Source of the DNA: Polynucleobacter sp. MG-5-Ahmo-C2
Lineage (GTDB): Bacteria; Pseudomonadota; Gammaproteobacteria; Burkholderiales; Burkholderiaceae
Assembly: GCF_018687735.1 (NCBI RefSeq)
Contig: NZ_CP061304.1
Span: forward strand, 1 to 64,000
Length of the DNA stretch: 64,000 nt
Direction: 5' to 3'
The notes under the pieces were generated by a model. It was not told the DNA's origin. It saw only the letters and a list, made by a program, of their open reading frames with translations, and searched no databases. This document shows, piece after piece, positions 1-11,654 of the stretch; within the stretch, counting starts at the first letter, position 1, and every line of letters begins with the position of its first letter. The position numbers and the translations under genes are program-made.

Positions 1-1431
1 ATGAGCAACCTACAAAATCCCCCCGCCTTGAATTCTATTAGCCCCCTGGGTTTTTGGGATGGTGCCGTTAGCGCCCTTTCCCGCGAGCTGTCGCCCCAGC
101 AATTTAAAACCTGGATTCAACCCCTAACCCTCGTATCTTTTGACGAGAGTGATCACTCACTAACTGTTGGCGCTCCAAATCGATTTAAGCTCGACTGGAT
201 TAAGAAAACGTTTGCAGATCGCTTTCAAGAGCTAGCGTCGCAGTACTTCGGGCTCCCCATAAATGTTAATTTTGTCCTCGATATCGAGGCTGGCGCACCC
301 TTGGCTGCAACCCCAGCGCCCTTAAAGAGTGTCGCCCCAGAGCCCCAGCAAACCAACGCGCCCGAGCCAGCGTCCACCTCCCTAGAGGAAAGTGCGTTTG
401 AGCTTGAGGATCACTCAAAATTAAACCCCAACTTGACCTTTGAAACCTTTGTTACTGGTAAAGCAAATCAACTTGCTAGAGCGGCATCCATTCAGGTTGC
501 ACACAACCCCGGCAGTTCATATAACCCAATGTTTTTGTATGGAGGGGTAGGGCTTGGCAAAACCCACCTAATCCACGCGATCGGCAACCATCTTTTAAAA
601 GAAAAGCCCAATGCCCGCATCCGCTATATACACGCGGAGCAGTATGTCTCCGATGTGGTGCGCGCATATCAACAAAAAGCTTTTGACCGATTTAAGCGCT
701 ATTACCACTCTCTAGACCTTTTACTGATAGACGATATTCAGTTTTTTAGTGGTAAGTCCAGGACACAAGAAGAGTTTTTTTATGCTTTTGAGGCCCTTTT
801 AAGCAACAAAGCCCAGGTGATTATCACCAGCGACACGTACCCCAAGGAGATGGTAGGAATTGATGACCGCCTCATTTCGCGCTTTGACTCCGGCCTAACT
901 GTGGCCATTGAGCCGCCGGAACTGGAAATGCGAGTCGCCATCTTAATGAAAAAGGCGATTAGCGAGGGGATACCAATGAGCGAGGATGTGGCCTTCTTTG
1001 TGGCCAAACACCTACGCTCGAACGTCCGCGAGCTTGAGGGTGCCCTAAGGAAGATTTTGGCTTTTGTTCGCTTTCATGGCCGCGAGGTCACAATTGAGGT
1101 TGCTAGGGTTGCACTTAAAGACCTTCTATCTATACAAAACCGCCAAATTTCAGTGGAAAACATTCAAAAGGCGGTTGCTGATTTTTATAGCATCAAAGTG
1201 GCTGATATGTACTCCAAGAAGCGGCCAGCGAACATTGCGCGACCGCGCCAAATTGCGATGTTCATGGCCAAAGAATTAACGCAAAAAAGTCTTCCTGAAA
1301 TTGGGGAGCTTTTTGGTGGTAGAGACCACACAACCGTCTTATATGCGGTTCGCAAAATAGCAGATGAGCGAGCTCATGATGGCCAGTTAAACCATGAAAT
1401 TCATGTTATTGAACAGACCCTAAAGGCTTAA
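1..1431 (+). CDS. dnaA: Chromosomal replication initiator protein DnaA
   Basis: DnaA binds 9-mer DnaA boxes at oriC, oligomerises with ATP and opens the duplex. The 476-residue protein has the expected four domains: an N-terminal DnaB/DiaA-interacting part, a variable Pro/Ala-rich linker (about residues 95-135), an AAA+ core with Walker A GGVGLGKT at 181-188 and Walker B around LLIDDIQFF (241-249), and a C-terminal DNA-binding domain with the signature RDHTTVLYA near 441-449. Length is normal for the family. The ATG is the first base of the window, so its promoter lies outside. dnaN and gyrB follow, the usual origin-proximal order. Confidence 0.98.
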   Translation: MSNLQNPPALNSISPLGFWDGAVSALSRELSPQQFKTWIQPLTLVSFDESDHSLTVGAPNRFKLDWIKKTFADRFQELASQYFGLPINVNFVLDIEAGAPLAATPAPLKSVAPEPQQTNAPEPASTSLEESAFELEDHSKLNPNLTFETFVTGKANQLARAASIQVAHNPGSSYNPMFLYGGVGLGKTHLIHAIGNHLLKEKPNARIRYIHAEQYVSDVVRAYQQKAFDRFKRYYHSLDLLLIDDIQFFSGKSRTQEEFFYAFEALLSNKAQVIITSDTYPKEMVGIDDRLISRFDSGLTVAIEPPELEMRVAILMKKAISEGIPMSEDVAFFVAKHLRSNVRELEGALRKILAFVRFHGREVTIEVARVALKDLLSIQNRQISVENIQKAVADFYSIKVADMYSKKRPANIARPRQIAMFMAKELTQKSLPEIGELFGGRDHTTVLYAVRKIADERAHDGQLNHEIHVIEQTLKA

Positions 1432-1694
1432 ACCCTGCCTGTGGATAAGTGTGTGGACAACCCTAGGGATAAGTTTGGGGATTGTGTGTGGATAAATTGT
1501 GGAAAGACACAGCTTCATGCAAAAATAGGGTATTGAAAAAAAGCTATCCCCATTTTATACAAGGCTTATACAGTAGTTTTCCACAGGTTTTTTGTCTTAC
1601 AAGATGTTGATTTACAAAAGGTTTATGACTTACCCACAGAAATAAGCGCCCTTATTACTATTACTACTAAGATATATACAAGGATTTAAAAGCA
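1432..1694. other. Probable oriC: dnaA-dnaN spacer with DnaA boxes
   Basis: This 263-bp spacer carries several matches to the DnaA box TTWTNCACA. On the minus strand TTATCCACA occurs at 1440-1448 and 1487-1495. On the plus strand TTTTCCACA is at 1577-1585. Near matches (one mismatch) are TGTGGACAA at 1452-1460 and TTACCCACA at 1630-1638. The second half is AT-rich and ends in a TATATA-containing run before dnaN. Box density, AT-rich stretch and position between dnaA and dnaN fit a bacterial origin. The unseen region upstream of dnaA may also contribute. Confidence 0.75.
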
Positions 1695-2810
1695 ATGCAA
1701 CTCGTTAACACTTCTCGCGATAACTTACTAAAACCCCTTCAGGTTGTTAGTGGAATTGTTGAACGTAGGCACACACTGCCAATTTTGGCAAACCTCTTGT
1801 TTAAGAAAAACGGTGAAAAGGTTTCTTTCGTCTCGACAGACATTGAAATTCAAATTACGACTAATGCCAATTTTGGGGTTGGTTCGGAAGACGTAACAAC
1901 CACGGTTGCTGCGAGAAAGCTACTGGATATCTTGCGCGCACTTCCGGAGGGCCCCGTCTCTTTAAACTTAAAAGATAATCGCATGGTTGTGCAAAGCGGT
2001 AAAAGTCGCTTCTCCTTACAAACCTTATCTGCGGCTGAGTTTCCTGTAATGCAAAGCGTTGGTGAGGTAACTGCTACATGGAAGATGTCACAAAAAAGTT
2101 TCCGTCAGTTAATAAGCCAAGTGCACTTTTCAATGGCTCAACAAGATATTCGCTATTACCTCAATGGAATGTTGTTGGTTGTCGAGGGTAAAGAGGTTGT
2201 GGCAGTTGCAACCGATGGGCATCGCCTCGCATATTCTCAGGTTGAATTGTCTGAGGTGCCATCAGGCTCTGGTCAAAGGCAGGAAATTATCATTCCCCGC
2301 AAAACCATTTTGGAGTGCCAGCACCTTTTGGAAGACTCTGATGAGTTGTTGGAAATTAGTCTTACAGCAAATCAGGTGAAATTTGCTTTTGGTGATATTG
2401 AGTTAATTTCTAAACTGGTCGAAGGAAAATTTCCCGACTTCCAAAGAGTTATTCCAAAAGGACACAAAAACACATTGGTTGTTGGTCGAGATGTTTTGCA
2501 GGCAGCTCTGCAACGCGCCGCTATTTTGACGACAGACAAATTTAAAGGTGTTCGTTTTTCTTTATCACCCAATCGCATTACGGTTCAATCTACTAATGCT
2601 GAGCAAGAAGAGGCTCAAGAAGAAATTGAGACTGAATACGGTGGCGACACCGTAGAAATTGGGTTTAATGTGAGCTATTTGTTAGATGTTTTATCCAACC
2701 TAAAGAACGAGAAAATCCAAATTAGTTTAGGTGATGCAAACAGTAGTGCTGTGATTACTCTGCCTGGCTCAGAGAGCTTTAAGTATGTTGTGATGCCAAT
2801 GCGTATTTAA
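1695..2810 (+). CDS. dnaN: DNA polymerase III beta subunit (sliding clamp)
   Basis: DnaN is the ring-shaped processivity clamp that tethers DNA polymerase III to DNA; two subunits of three similar domains form the ring. The 371 residues match the family length, from the start MQLVNTSRDNLLKPLQVVSG to the C-terminal VVMPMRI, the conserved tail lining the hydrophobic partner-binding pocket. The ATG follows the AT-rich end of the probable origin. gyrB starts 11 nt after the stop, so the two are probably co-transcribed. Confidence 0.98.
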   Translation: MQLVNTSRDNLLKPLQVVSGIVERRHTLPILANLLFKKNGEKVSFVSTDIEIQITTNANFGVGSEDVTTTVAARKLLDILRALPEGPVSLNLKDNRMVVQSGKSRFSLQTLSAAEFPVMQSVGEVTATWKMSQKSFRQLISQVHFSMAQQDIRYYLNGMLLVVEGKEVVAVATDGHRLAYSQVELSEVPSGSGQRQEIIIPRKTILECQHLLEDSDELLEISLTANQVKFAFGDIELISKLVEGKFPDFQRVIPKGHKNTLVVGRDVLQAALQRAAILTTDKFKGVRFSLSPNRITVQSTNAEQEEAQEEIETEYGGDTVEIGFNVSYLLDVLSNLKNEKIQISLGDANSSAVITLPGSESFKYVVMPMRI

Positions 2811-2815
2811 CTTAG

Positions 2816-5320
<2,505 letters not shown>

Positions 5321-5322
5321 AT

Positions 5323-5817
5323 ATGAAATCAAAAAAAATAACACCCCCCAAGGTGGATCGATCCTCTATTGTTGTTAAATCTTCGCCTATTCACGGTAAA
5401 GGTGTTTTTGTGCTTAAGCCAATTAAAAAAGGTCAAGCCATTATTGAGTACAAGGGAGAGCGCATTAGTTGGAAGTTGGCTATCAAGCGCCATCCACACG
5501 ACAAGAAGGATCCAAACCATACGTTTTACTTTTCTTTAGATGATGGTCGCGTTATTGATGCAAAGTATGGCGGAAATGCCGCGCGTTGGATCAATCACTC
5601 ATGCAAGCCAAGTTGCGAAACAAAAGAGGGTATTTATAACGGAGAGCCACGCGTTTTTATTTACGCAAAGCGTGCCTTGAAGGTTGGCGAGGAGTTGTTT
5701 TATGACTACTCTCTTGATGTTGATGGGCGGGTTACTAAACAAATGAAAAAAGACTACGAGTGTCGCTGCGGTGCTAAAAAGTGTCGCGGCACAATGTTGG
5801 CTATTCAAGAGAAGTAA
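5323..5817 (+). CDS. SET-domain protein-lysine methyltransferase
   Basis: The 164-residue protein is essentially a complete SET domain, which transfers methyl groups from S-adenosylmethionine to lysine side chains. Visible motifs are HGKGVF (24-29), the SAM-binding RWINHSC (88-94) continuing to C98, the catalytic-tyrosine motif EELFYDY (123-129), and a post-SET zinc motif CRCGAKKC (147-154), whose three cysteines can bind zinc together with C98. No signal peptide or membrane segment is seen, so it should be cytoplasmic. It starts 2 nt after gyrB stops, implying joint expression. Its substrate cannot be read from the sequence; a chromosomal or ribosomal protein is a guess. Confidence 0.9.
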   Translation: MKSKKITPPKVDRSSIVVKSSPIHGKGVFVLKPIKKGQAIIEYKGERISWKLAIKRHPHDKKDPNHTFYFSLDDGRVIDAKYGGNAARWINHSCKPSCETKEGIYNGEPRVFIYAKRALKVGEELFYDYSLDVDGRVTKQMKKDYECRCGAKKCRGTMLAIQEK

Positions 5818-5831
5818 GTCATCACAACTCC

Positions 5832-6056
5832 ATGTTGTATATAAGCATTCAAGAGCTTGAGGCTGCAATTAATTATTGGCGCAGTCAATCTCCAGCAGAG
5901 GGCGAAGAGTTGCGTCTTTGCCCTGAGGCCTCCGCCCTTGCAAAACCCTACGCACTCATGATTGTTCAGGGCTCACAACGCGTGCCGGTTGACGTTCTAG
6001 ATGAGTTGGCCCGAGTTGCAATCCAAAAGTTTATAAAAATCAAACAAAACCCTTAG
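5832..6056 (+). CDS. DUF3717-type small protein
   Basis: This 74-residue protein of unknown function contains INYWR near its N terminus (ELEAAINYWRSQ) followed by LCPEASALAKPYALMI, which I recognise from memory as the DUF3717 family of Burkholderiales. The ATG at 5832 is preferred because conserved sequence begins there (MLYISIQELEAAI). The earlier in-frame ATG at 5781 would add 17 unrelated residues and overlap the SET gene. It is soluble, with no signal peptide. It follows the SET gene by 14 nt and is probably the last gene of the dnaN-gyrB transcription unit. Confidence 0.75.
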   Translation: MLYISIQELEAAINYWRSQSPAEGEELRLCPEASALAKPYALMIVQGSQRVPVDVLDELARVAIQKFIKIKQNP

Positions 6057-6150
6057 GCATGAAGGACTATGGGTTTTAGGGTTATTGCTATATAAAGCCT
6101 AACTATCTTGAGTTATCCTCAATGTCTTGCCCCAGTGAGGGGTAGAGGGC

Positions 6151-6918
6151 ATGAGATTGCAAGAAACAATATTAAAAACAATTGATCTTGGTAAATCCTT
6201 TAAAGGATTTACAGCGGTGAGTGCTGTAAACCTAGATGTGACTAGGGGCACCATTCACGCTTTAATTGGCCCAAATGGGGCTGGAAAAACAACCTGCTTT
6301 AACTTATTAACAAAATTCCTAGAGCCTAGTAGCGGCCAAATTTTATTTAATGGAATTGACATTACGCGCGAGGCCCCGGCGCAGATTGCACGACGCGGCA
6401 TTATTCGCTCCTTTCAGATTTCCGCCGTTTTTCCACACTTGACCGTGCTTGAAAATGTTCGTGTTGCACTGCAGCGAGGATTGGGAATAGAATTCCATTT
6501 TTGGAAATCAAGCGATTCTTTAAACGTTCTGAATGAGCGCGCTTTAGAGCTTTTGCATGAAGTTGGTTTGGAGGGCTTTGCCAATGAAGAAACTTTAAAT
6601 TTGGCCTATGGTCGTAAAAGAGCGCTGGAGATTGCCACCACCTTGGCTATGGAGCCAGAGTTGATGTTGTTGGATGAGCCAACACAGGGTATGGGGCACG
6701 AGGATGTCGAGCGTGTAACAGAGTTAATTGATCGCGTTGCCAAAGGTCGCACCATCCTCATGGTTGAGCACAACATGAAGGTGGTTTCTTCTATAGCCGA
6801 TCGAATTACCGTATTACAGCGAGGTTCGGTTTTGGCTGAAGGCTCCTATCACGAGGTTTCAAACAACCCATTGGTGGTGGAGGCTTATATGGGCAGCCAC
6901 GGGGGCGATGCGATATGA
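6151..6918 (+). CDS. livG: Branched-chain amino acid-type ABC transporter ATPase (LivG family)
   Basis: This is the first of two ATPases driving a HAAT-family importer. In its 255 residues the Walker A motif is GPNGAGKTT (near 40), the LivG-type signature is LAYGRKRALEIA (near 150), and Walker B is LMLLDEPTQGM. The ATG is preceded by a GAGGGC ribosome-binding sequence. Its stop overlaps the start of the second ATPase by 4 nt (ATGA), so the two are translationally coupled. The full importer (two ATPases, binding protein, two permeases) follows in one direction. The transported compound is not determinable from sequence: branched-chain amino acids, amides, urea and aromatic acids all occur in the family. 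Confidence 0.92.
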   Translation: MRLQETILKTIDLGKSFKGFTAVSAVNLDVTRGTIHALIGPNGAGKTTCFNLLTKFLEPSSGQILFNGIDITREAPAQIARRGIIRSFQISAVFPHLTVLENVRVALQRGLGIEFHFWKSSDSLNVLNERALELLHEVGLEGFANEETLNLAYGRKRALEIATTLAMEPELMLLDEPTQGMGHEDVERVTELIDRVAKGRTILMVEHNMKVVSSIADRITVLQRGSVLAEGSYHEVSNNPLVVEAYMGSHGGDAI

Positions 6919-7619
6919 GCACCACAGCCTTAGAGGTTAAAAACCTAGAGTCTTGGTATGGGGAATCACACATTCTGCATGGCGTGAATTTTGCTGTGCG
7001 TGATGGAGAGGTGGTTACGCTTCTTGGTAGAAATGGCGCAGGCCGCAGCACTATTCTTAAAACTATTTTGGGTTTAACTAGCAAAAGGTCTGGTTCTGTG
7101 GAGATTTATGGCACAGAGACCATCTACATGCCAACCTACAAAATTGCTCGTTTGGGCGTTGGTTTTTGTCCGGAAGAAAGGGGTATTTTTGCAAGCTTAA
7201 GCGCAGAAGAGAATCTTTTGTTGCTACCAGAAATTGCTTCGGGCGGAATGGGTTTGGATGAGATTTATGAAATGTTCCCAAATCTTTACGAAAGACGAAA
7301 CAGCCCTGGAACAAGGCTGTCTGGTGGCGAACAACAAATGCTGGCAATGGCTCGTATTTTAAGAACGGGCGCCAAATTATTATTGCTTGATGAAATCACG
7401 GAGGGTTTGGCACCCGTGATTGTGCAGAAACTAGGCGAGGTTGTTACTAGTTTGCGCAACAAGGGATTCACGATTGTGTTGGTTGAGCAAAACTTTCGTT
7501 TCGCTGCCCCCTTGGCTGATCGTCATTATGTGGTTGAGCATGGAAACGTGGTTCAGGTTGTGCAGCAAAGCGAGCTTGCGGCAAAAGCAAGTTTATTGAA
7601 TGAGTATCTTGGTGTTTAG
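6915..7619 (+). CDS. livF: Branched-chain amino acid-type ABC transporter ATPase (LivF family), Walker A Lys replaced by Arg
   Basis: This is the second ATPase of the importer, 234 residues. The LivF signature LSGGEQQMLAMAR and the Walker B region LLLLDEITEGLAP are intact, and the switch histidine region follows (VLVEQN). The Walker A motif reads GRNGAGRST (38-46): the usual phosphate-binding lysine is arginine at residue 44 (codon CGC at 7044-7046). I recall that arginine at this position also occurs in some betaproteobacterial LivF relatives, so it may be a clade variant. The gene overlaps livG by 4 nt and lies 22 nt before the binding-protein gene. Confidence 0.92.
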   Translation: MSTTALEVKNLESWYGESHILHGVNFAVRDGEVVTLLGRNGAGRSTILKTILGLTSKRSGSVEIYGTETIYMPTYKIARLGVGFCPEERGIFASLSAEENLLLLPEIASGGMGLDEIYEMFPNLYERRNSPGTRLSGGEQQMLAMARILRTGAKLLLLDEITEGLAPVIVQKLGEVVTSLRNKGFTIVLVEQNFRFAAPLADRHYVVEHGNVVQVVQQSELAAKASLLNEYLGV

Positions 7620-7641
7620 TACTTATCTATAGGAGATAAAA

Positions 7642-8868
7642 ATGAAGTTAAAGCAAATAACCGCATGCCTGGTTGCGGCAACCATGTTTGGTTCAAACCC
7701 AGTTTTTGCACAAAGCGGATCCAAAGTAAGTGGTGATGTTGTCAAGATTGGTGTATTGACCGACCTTTCTTCAACTTATTCTGATTTGGCCGGCCCAGGC
7801 GCAGTCATTGCAGCAAAAATGGCAATCGCCGATTTTTCTAAAGACGGCACAGTCATTGGTAAAAAGATTGAGTTGATTAGTGCCGACCACCAGAACAAAG
7901 CTGACATTGCCGCCAACAAGGCGCGCGAGTGGTACGACAAAGATGGTGTTGATGTGATTGTTGAGTTGGTTTCAACCAATGTTGCTTTGGCTGTAATGGA
8001 AGTGGCGGAGCAAAAGAACAAAATTACATTGGTGTCTGGAGCAGCCTCTTTGCCAATTACCAATGAAAAATGTACTGCCAATAACGTGCATTGGACCTAT
8101 GACACTTATGCACTTTCAAATGGCACAGCCAAGGCGGTTGTAAAGCAGGGGAAAAAGAATTGGTACTTTCTTACTGCTGACTATGCTTTTGGCGCAGCCT
8201 TGGAGAAGGATTCAACCAACGTTGTTACAGCTAACGGCGGCAAGGTTTTGGGAACCAGCAAGCACCCGTTTCCGAACAGTGACTTTTCTTCGTACCTCTT
8301 AAAGGCTCAGGCTAGTGGTGCAGACGTTGTTGCTCTTGCGAACGCTGGTCAAGACACCATTAATAGCGTTAAACAAGCCTCCGAGTTTGGCATTAATAAA
8401 AAACAAACCGTTGTCCCTTTGTTAATGTTTATTTCTGACGTTCACTCTTTAGGCCTCAACTCTGCCCAGGGTATGTACCTCACAGAAGGCTTCTATTGGG
8501 ATAAAGATGACAAAACTCGCGCCTTTTCTAAGCGCTTCATTTTGCAACATAAGCGTATGCCTACTAGCGTTCAGGCAGGCGTTTATTCCTCAGTTCTTGC
8601 TTACTTAAATGCGGTTCAGAAGGCGGGCACTGACGATACTCAGGCTGTGATGAAGGCGCTCAAGTCCACCAACATTGATGATGGCCTCTTTAAGGGCAAG
8701 ATTCGTGCTGATGGTAAGTTTGAGCATGATATGTATTTGCTCGAAGTGAAAAAACCTTCTGAGTCTACAAGTCCATGGGATTACTACAACGTGCGTGCAG
8801 TGATTCCTGCTGCCGAGGCAACACAACCACTTTCATTGTCACGATGCAAGTTGCTTACTAACAAGTAA
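7642..8868 (+). CDS. Periplasmic substrate-binding protein of the HAAT importer
   Basis: This 408-residue protein begins with a clear Sec signal peptide (positively charged start, hydrophobic core, probable cleavage after VFA around residue 23). The mature part is a periplasmic binding protein of the Leu/Ile/Val-binding type (type I fold), with VKIGVLTDLSSTYSDLAGPG at its start and alternating alpha/beta blocks typical of Peripla_BP_6. A GGAGAT ribosome-binding site precedes the ATG. It sits between the ATPase pair and the permease pair, so it delivers substrate to LivH/LivM. The ligand is unknown. Confidence 0.92.
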   Translation: MKLKQITACLVAATMFGSNPVFAQSGSKVSGDVVKIGVLTDLSSTYSDLAGPGAVIAAKMAIADFSKDGTVIGKKIELISADHQNKADIAANKAREWYDKDGVDVIVELVSTNVALAVMEVAEQKNKITLVSGAASLPITNEKCTANNVHWTYDTYALSNGTAKAVVKQGKKNWYFLTADYAFGAALEKDSTNVVTANGGKVLGTSKHPFPNSDFSSYLLKAQASGADVVALANAGQDTINSVKQASEFGINKKQTVVPLLMFISDVHSLGLNSAQGMYLTEGFYWDKDDKTRAFSKRFILQHKRMPTSVQAGVYSSVLAYLNAVQKAGTDDTQAVMKALKSTNIDDGLFKGKIRADGKFEHDMYLLEVKKPSESTSPWDYYNVRAVIPAAEATQPLSLSRCKLLTNK

Positions 8869-8882
8869 TTCACCTCTTAAGC

Positions 8883-9803
8883 ATGTTTGAACTTCTCGGA
8901 ATTACCCCCCAAGGGCTGGTAGCCCAGCTCTTGGTGGGGCTTATTAATGGTTCGTTTTATGCCATATTGAGCTTGGGTTTGGCTATTATTTTTGGCCTTC
9001 TCAACATCATTAATTTTGCACATGGTGCTCAGTACACCATGGGTGCCTTTATTGCTTGGATTGGTTTGACGCAAATCAGTCAGTGGCTTGGTTTTTCTGA
9101 GCTGTCGATTAACTATTGGTTTGCTCTAATTGTTGTGCCCTTAGTCTTGGGGGGATTCGGTTTGATTCTGGAGCGCACTATGTTGCGCCGCTTGTATCAC
9201 CTCGATCATTTATATGGTCTGCTACTGACCTTTGGCCTTGCTTTGATTATTGAGGGCATGTTTCGTCATTGGTATGGAATTTCTGGTGAGAGCTACCCGG
9301 CTCCAGAGCTCTTGCAAGGCGCCATTCCATTAGACGCCATTGGTATTATTTTGCCCAAGTATCGTGTTTGGGTAGTGTTTATTTCTTTGGTGGTTTGCTT
9401 CTCTACTTGGTATGTTATTGAGAGAACAAAGTTGGGCGCCTATTTGCGAGCGGGGACAGAAAATCCAAAATTACTCCAAGCGTTTGGCATTAACGTCCCC
9501 TTGATGATTTCTTTGGCTTACGCGTATGGCGTTGGGCTTGCGGGTTTTGCTGGTGTATTGGCCGCACCAATTTTTCAAGTAAACCCATTAATGGGTTCGA
9601 ACCTCATCATCGTAGTTTTTGCAGTGGTGGTGATTGGTGGAATGGGTTCAATTATGGGCGCCATTTTGACTGGCCTAGGGCTGGGTTTGATTGAAGGCCT
9701 AACAAAAGTGTTCTACCCAGAGGCTTCTGGCGTTGTGATTTTTGTGATCATGGCAATTGTTCTGTTGATTCGCCCGGCGGGACTTTTTGGGCGAGAAAAA
9801 TAA
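8883..9803 (+). CDS. livH: HAAT importer permease, LivH type
   Basis: This inner-membrane permease of 306 residues has about eight hydrophobic segments. The family signatures are visible: the N-terminal GLINGSFYAILSLGLAIIFGLLNIINFAHGAQY, given here only as a description of residues about 19-50, and the C-terminal VVVIGGMGSIMGAI (near 250), the cytoplasmic loop contacting the ATPase. It ends in the typical LLIRPAGLFGREK-like tail. It pairs with LivM, which starts 2 nt after its stop, so the two are made together. Confidence 0.93.
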   Translation: MFELLGITPQGLVAQLLVGLINGSFYAILSLGLAIIFGLLNIINFAHGAQYTMGAFIAWIGLTQISQWLGFSELSINYWFALIVVPLVLGGFGLILERTMLRRLYHLDHLYGLLLTFGLALIIEGMFRHWYGISGESYPAPELLQGAIPLDAIGIILPKYRVWVVFISLVVCFSTWYVIERTKLGAYLRAGTENPKLLQAFGINVPLMISLAYAYGVGLAGFAGVLAAPIFQVNPLMGSNLIIVVFAVVVIGGMGSIMGAILTGLGLGLIEGLTKVFYPEASGVVIFVIMAIVLLIRPAGLFGREK

Positions 9804-9805
9804 TC

Positions 9806-10735
9806 ATGAATCCAAAAACAAAACCCCTCTTTAGCATCTTATTTTTAATTGCTATGTTGTTGCCATTTCAGGACTTCATTTATTTAGTCTTTGCAATGAA
9901 GGTTTTGTGTTTCGCCCTCTTTGCTTGTACCTTCAATCTATTGCTTGGGTTTACCGGGCTACTCTCCTTTGGTCACGCAGCTTTTTTTGGAACCTCCGCC
10001 TATATCACGGCCTATCTTTGTAAGGAGGCTGGATTTTCTCCCGAGCTCGGAATCATTTTGGGCGTAATTGGCTCTGGTGCACTAGGATTAATGATTGGAT
10101 CCCTAGCCATTCGTCGTCAGGGTATTTACTTTGCAATGGTCACATTGGCTCTCTCCCAAATGGTCTACTTTTTGGCGGTACAACTTCCTTACACTGGTGG
10201 GGAAGATGGTATTCAGGGTGTGCCGCGGGGAGTGTTGTTTGGTCTCATCGACTTAAAAGACGATGTTGCTATGTACTATTTTGTGTTGGCGATTTTCTTG
10301 TTCGGTTTTGCGCTCATCATGCGTGCTGTCAACTCCCCGTTTGGCCAGGTTTTGAAAGCCATTCGTGAGAATGAGCCGCGTGCCATTTCTTTGGGTTACG
10401 ACGTCGATCGCTTTAAGTTAATGTCGTTTGTAATTTCAGCCGCTCTCTCTGGTTTGGCTGGCTCCATGAAGTCTTTAGTATTTCAACTGGCAACATTGAC
10501 CGATGTTCATTGGCACATGTCTGGCGAAGTCGTGTTGATGACTTTGCTTGGTGGTATGGGAACCATTCTTGGCCCGGTGGTTGGCGCAGGCATTGTGGTG
10601 GGCCTACAAAACTACTTAGCAAATATTGGATCTTGGAGCACGATTGCAACCGGCTTCATTTTTGTGATTTGTGTTTTGGCATTCCGTCGTGGTGTCGTTG
10701 GGGAAATTACCGCGCAGTTTAAAAACAAAAACTGA
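9806..10735 (+). CDS. livM: HAAT importer permease, LivM type
   Basis: This is the second inner-membrane permease (309 residues). LivM features are seen: FNLLLGFTGLLSFGHAAFFG (around residues 43-62), the motif AIRENEPRAISLGYD in the cytoplasmic loop (near 190), and LMTLLGGMGTILGPVVGA near 250. Multiple hydrophobic helices cover most of the length. It is the last gene of the five-gene transporter operon. A GC-rich hairpin lies about 30 nt downstream. Confidence 0.93.
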   Translation: MNPKTKPLFSILFLIAMLLPFQDFIYLVFAMKVLCFALFACTFNLLLGFTGLLSFGHAAFFGTSAYITAYLCKEAGFSPELGIILGVIGSGALGLMIGSLAIRRQGIYFAMVTLALSQMVYFLAVQLPYTGGEDGIQGVPRGVLFGLIDLKDDVAMYYFVLAIFLFGFALIMRAVNSPFGQVLKAIRENEPRAISLGYDVDRFKLMSFVISAALSGLAGSMKSLVFQLATLTDVHWHMSGEVVLMTLLGGMGTILGPVVGAGIVVGLQNYLANIGSWSTIATGFIFVICVLAFRRGVVGEITAQFKNKN

Positions 10736-10766
10736 GTTTTTGTTTTTCCTTTTATTATTTGGTTTT

Positions 10767-10788
10767 AGTGCGGCGAAGACGCCGCACT
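10767..10788 (+). terminator. Hairpin closing the transporter operon
   Basis: A 9-bp perfect GC-rich stem (AGTGCGGCG / CGCCGCACT) with a 4-nt loop lies 31 nt after livM. It is followed by CATTTAAC rather than a clean T-run, so intrinsic termination may be partial. Confidence 0.6.
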
Positions 10789-10825
10789 CATTTAACTAAA
10801 AGAGACGCTCATCGAATTTTCAATT

Positions 10826-11587
10826 TTGATTTGGCCATTGCTTTTGGCGATGGCTTTTTTTGCTGGACTCGTGGATGCAGTTGCTGGCGGCGGTGGGTTG
10901 ATTCAGGTTCCAGCCTTATTTGCCGCTTACCCGGATGCTCCCCCCGCAACACTGCTATCAACCAATAAAGTTTCTGCTGTGGGCGGAACTTTAAATGCTG
11001 CACGCAGATACTTGCGCCATGTTTCTTTGCCTTGGGCAGTTGTGTTGCCTGCAATAGTGGCGGGGTTTATTGGATCTCTTTTGGGCGCCAATGCTGTGAG
11101 CACTTTTCCCGCAGAGCCTTTACGTAAAGCCCTCCCCTTTGTTCTCCTTTTTCTTCTAATCTACACCTGGTTTCAACCATCGCTTGGTGAAGAGCATGCG
11201 CCCAAGGGTGAAAATCGTTTTCAACAACTTAAGGCTGCGCTTCTTGGGCTAACGATTGGTTTTTATGATGGTTTCTTTGGGCCGGGCACTGGAAGCTTTT
11301 TACTTTTTGGGTTTGTCAGATTTTTTTCATTTGATTTTTTGCACGCCTCTGCCGCAACAAAACTGGTAAATGTGGCTACAAATTTTGCTGCCATTCTGAT
11401 GTTGGCTAGTCTAGGCCAAATTAATTGGCCTCTGGGTATCGCCATGATGGTTGCTAATATTGCCGGAAGCCAGTTTGGCAGCCGATTGGCAATTCAGCAT
11501 GGCAGTGCTTTTGTTAGAAAGGCTTTCCTGGTAATTGTGAGTTTGCTGATTCTGAAGTCTGCATGGAATGCTTATTTCTTGAATTAA
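10826..11587 (+). CDS. TSUP (TauE/SafE) family membrane transporter
   Basis: This 253-residue protein consists of about eight hydrophobic segments in two related halves. The halves carry the TSUP signatures GLVDAVAGGGGLIQVPAL (residues 14-31) and GFYDGFFGPGTGSFLLFGF (from about 150). Family members export or import sulfite, sulfoacetate and related anions; the substrate here is unknown. The start is ambiguous: the best in-frame initiator is TTG at 10826, with no clear Shine-Dalgarno sequence before it. It stands alone between the transporter operon and mnmG, with a hairpin upstream. Confidence 0.87.
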   Translation: MIWPLLLAMAFFAGLVDAVAGGGGLIQVPALFAAYPDAPPATLLSTNKVSAVGGTLNAARRYLRHVSLPWAVVLPAIVAGFIGSLLGANAVSTFPAEPLRKALPFVLLFLLIYTWFQPSLGEEHAPKGENRFQQLKAALLGLTIGFYDGFFGPGTGSFLLFGFVRFFSFDFLHASAATKLVNVATNFAAILMLASLGQINWPLGIAMMVANIAGSQFGSRLAIQHGSAFVRKAFLVIVSLLILKSAWNAYFLN

Positions 11588-11638
11588 ATCAGTCACTTAT
11601 AAAATACCACTTATTTTCCTAGATTTTTTCACCAGTTT

Positions 11639-11654
11639 TGTTTCACGTGAAACA
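11639..11654. promoter_or_regulatory. parS centromere site 1 (mnmG promoter)
   Basis: This is a perfect 16-bp palindrome TGTTTCACGTGAAACA, identical to the canonical chromosomal parS bound by ParB/Spo0J. It lies 39 nt upstream of mnmG and 3.4 kb before parB. It overlaps the probable -35 element of the mnmG promoter. Confidence 0.95.
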
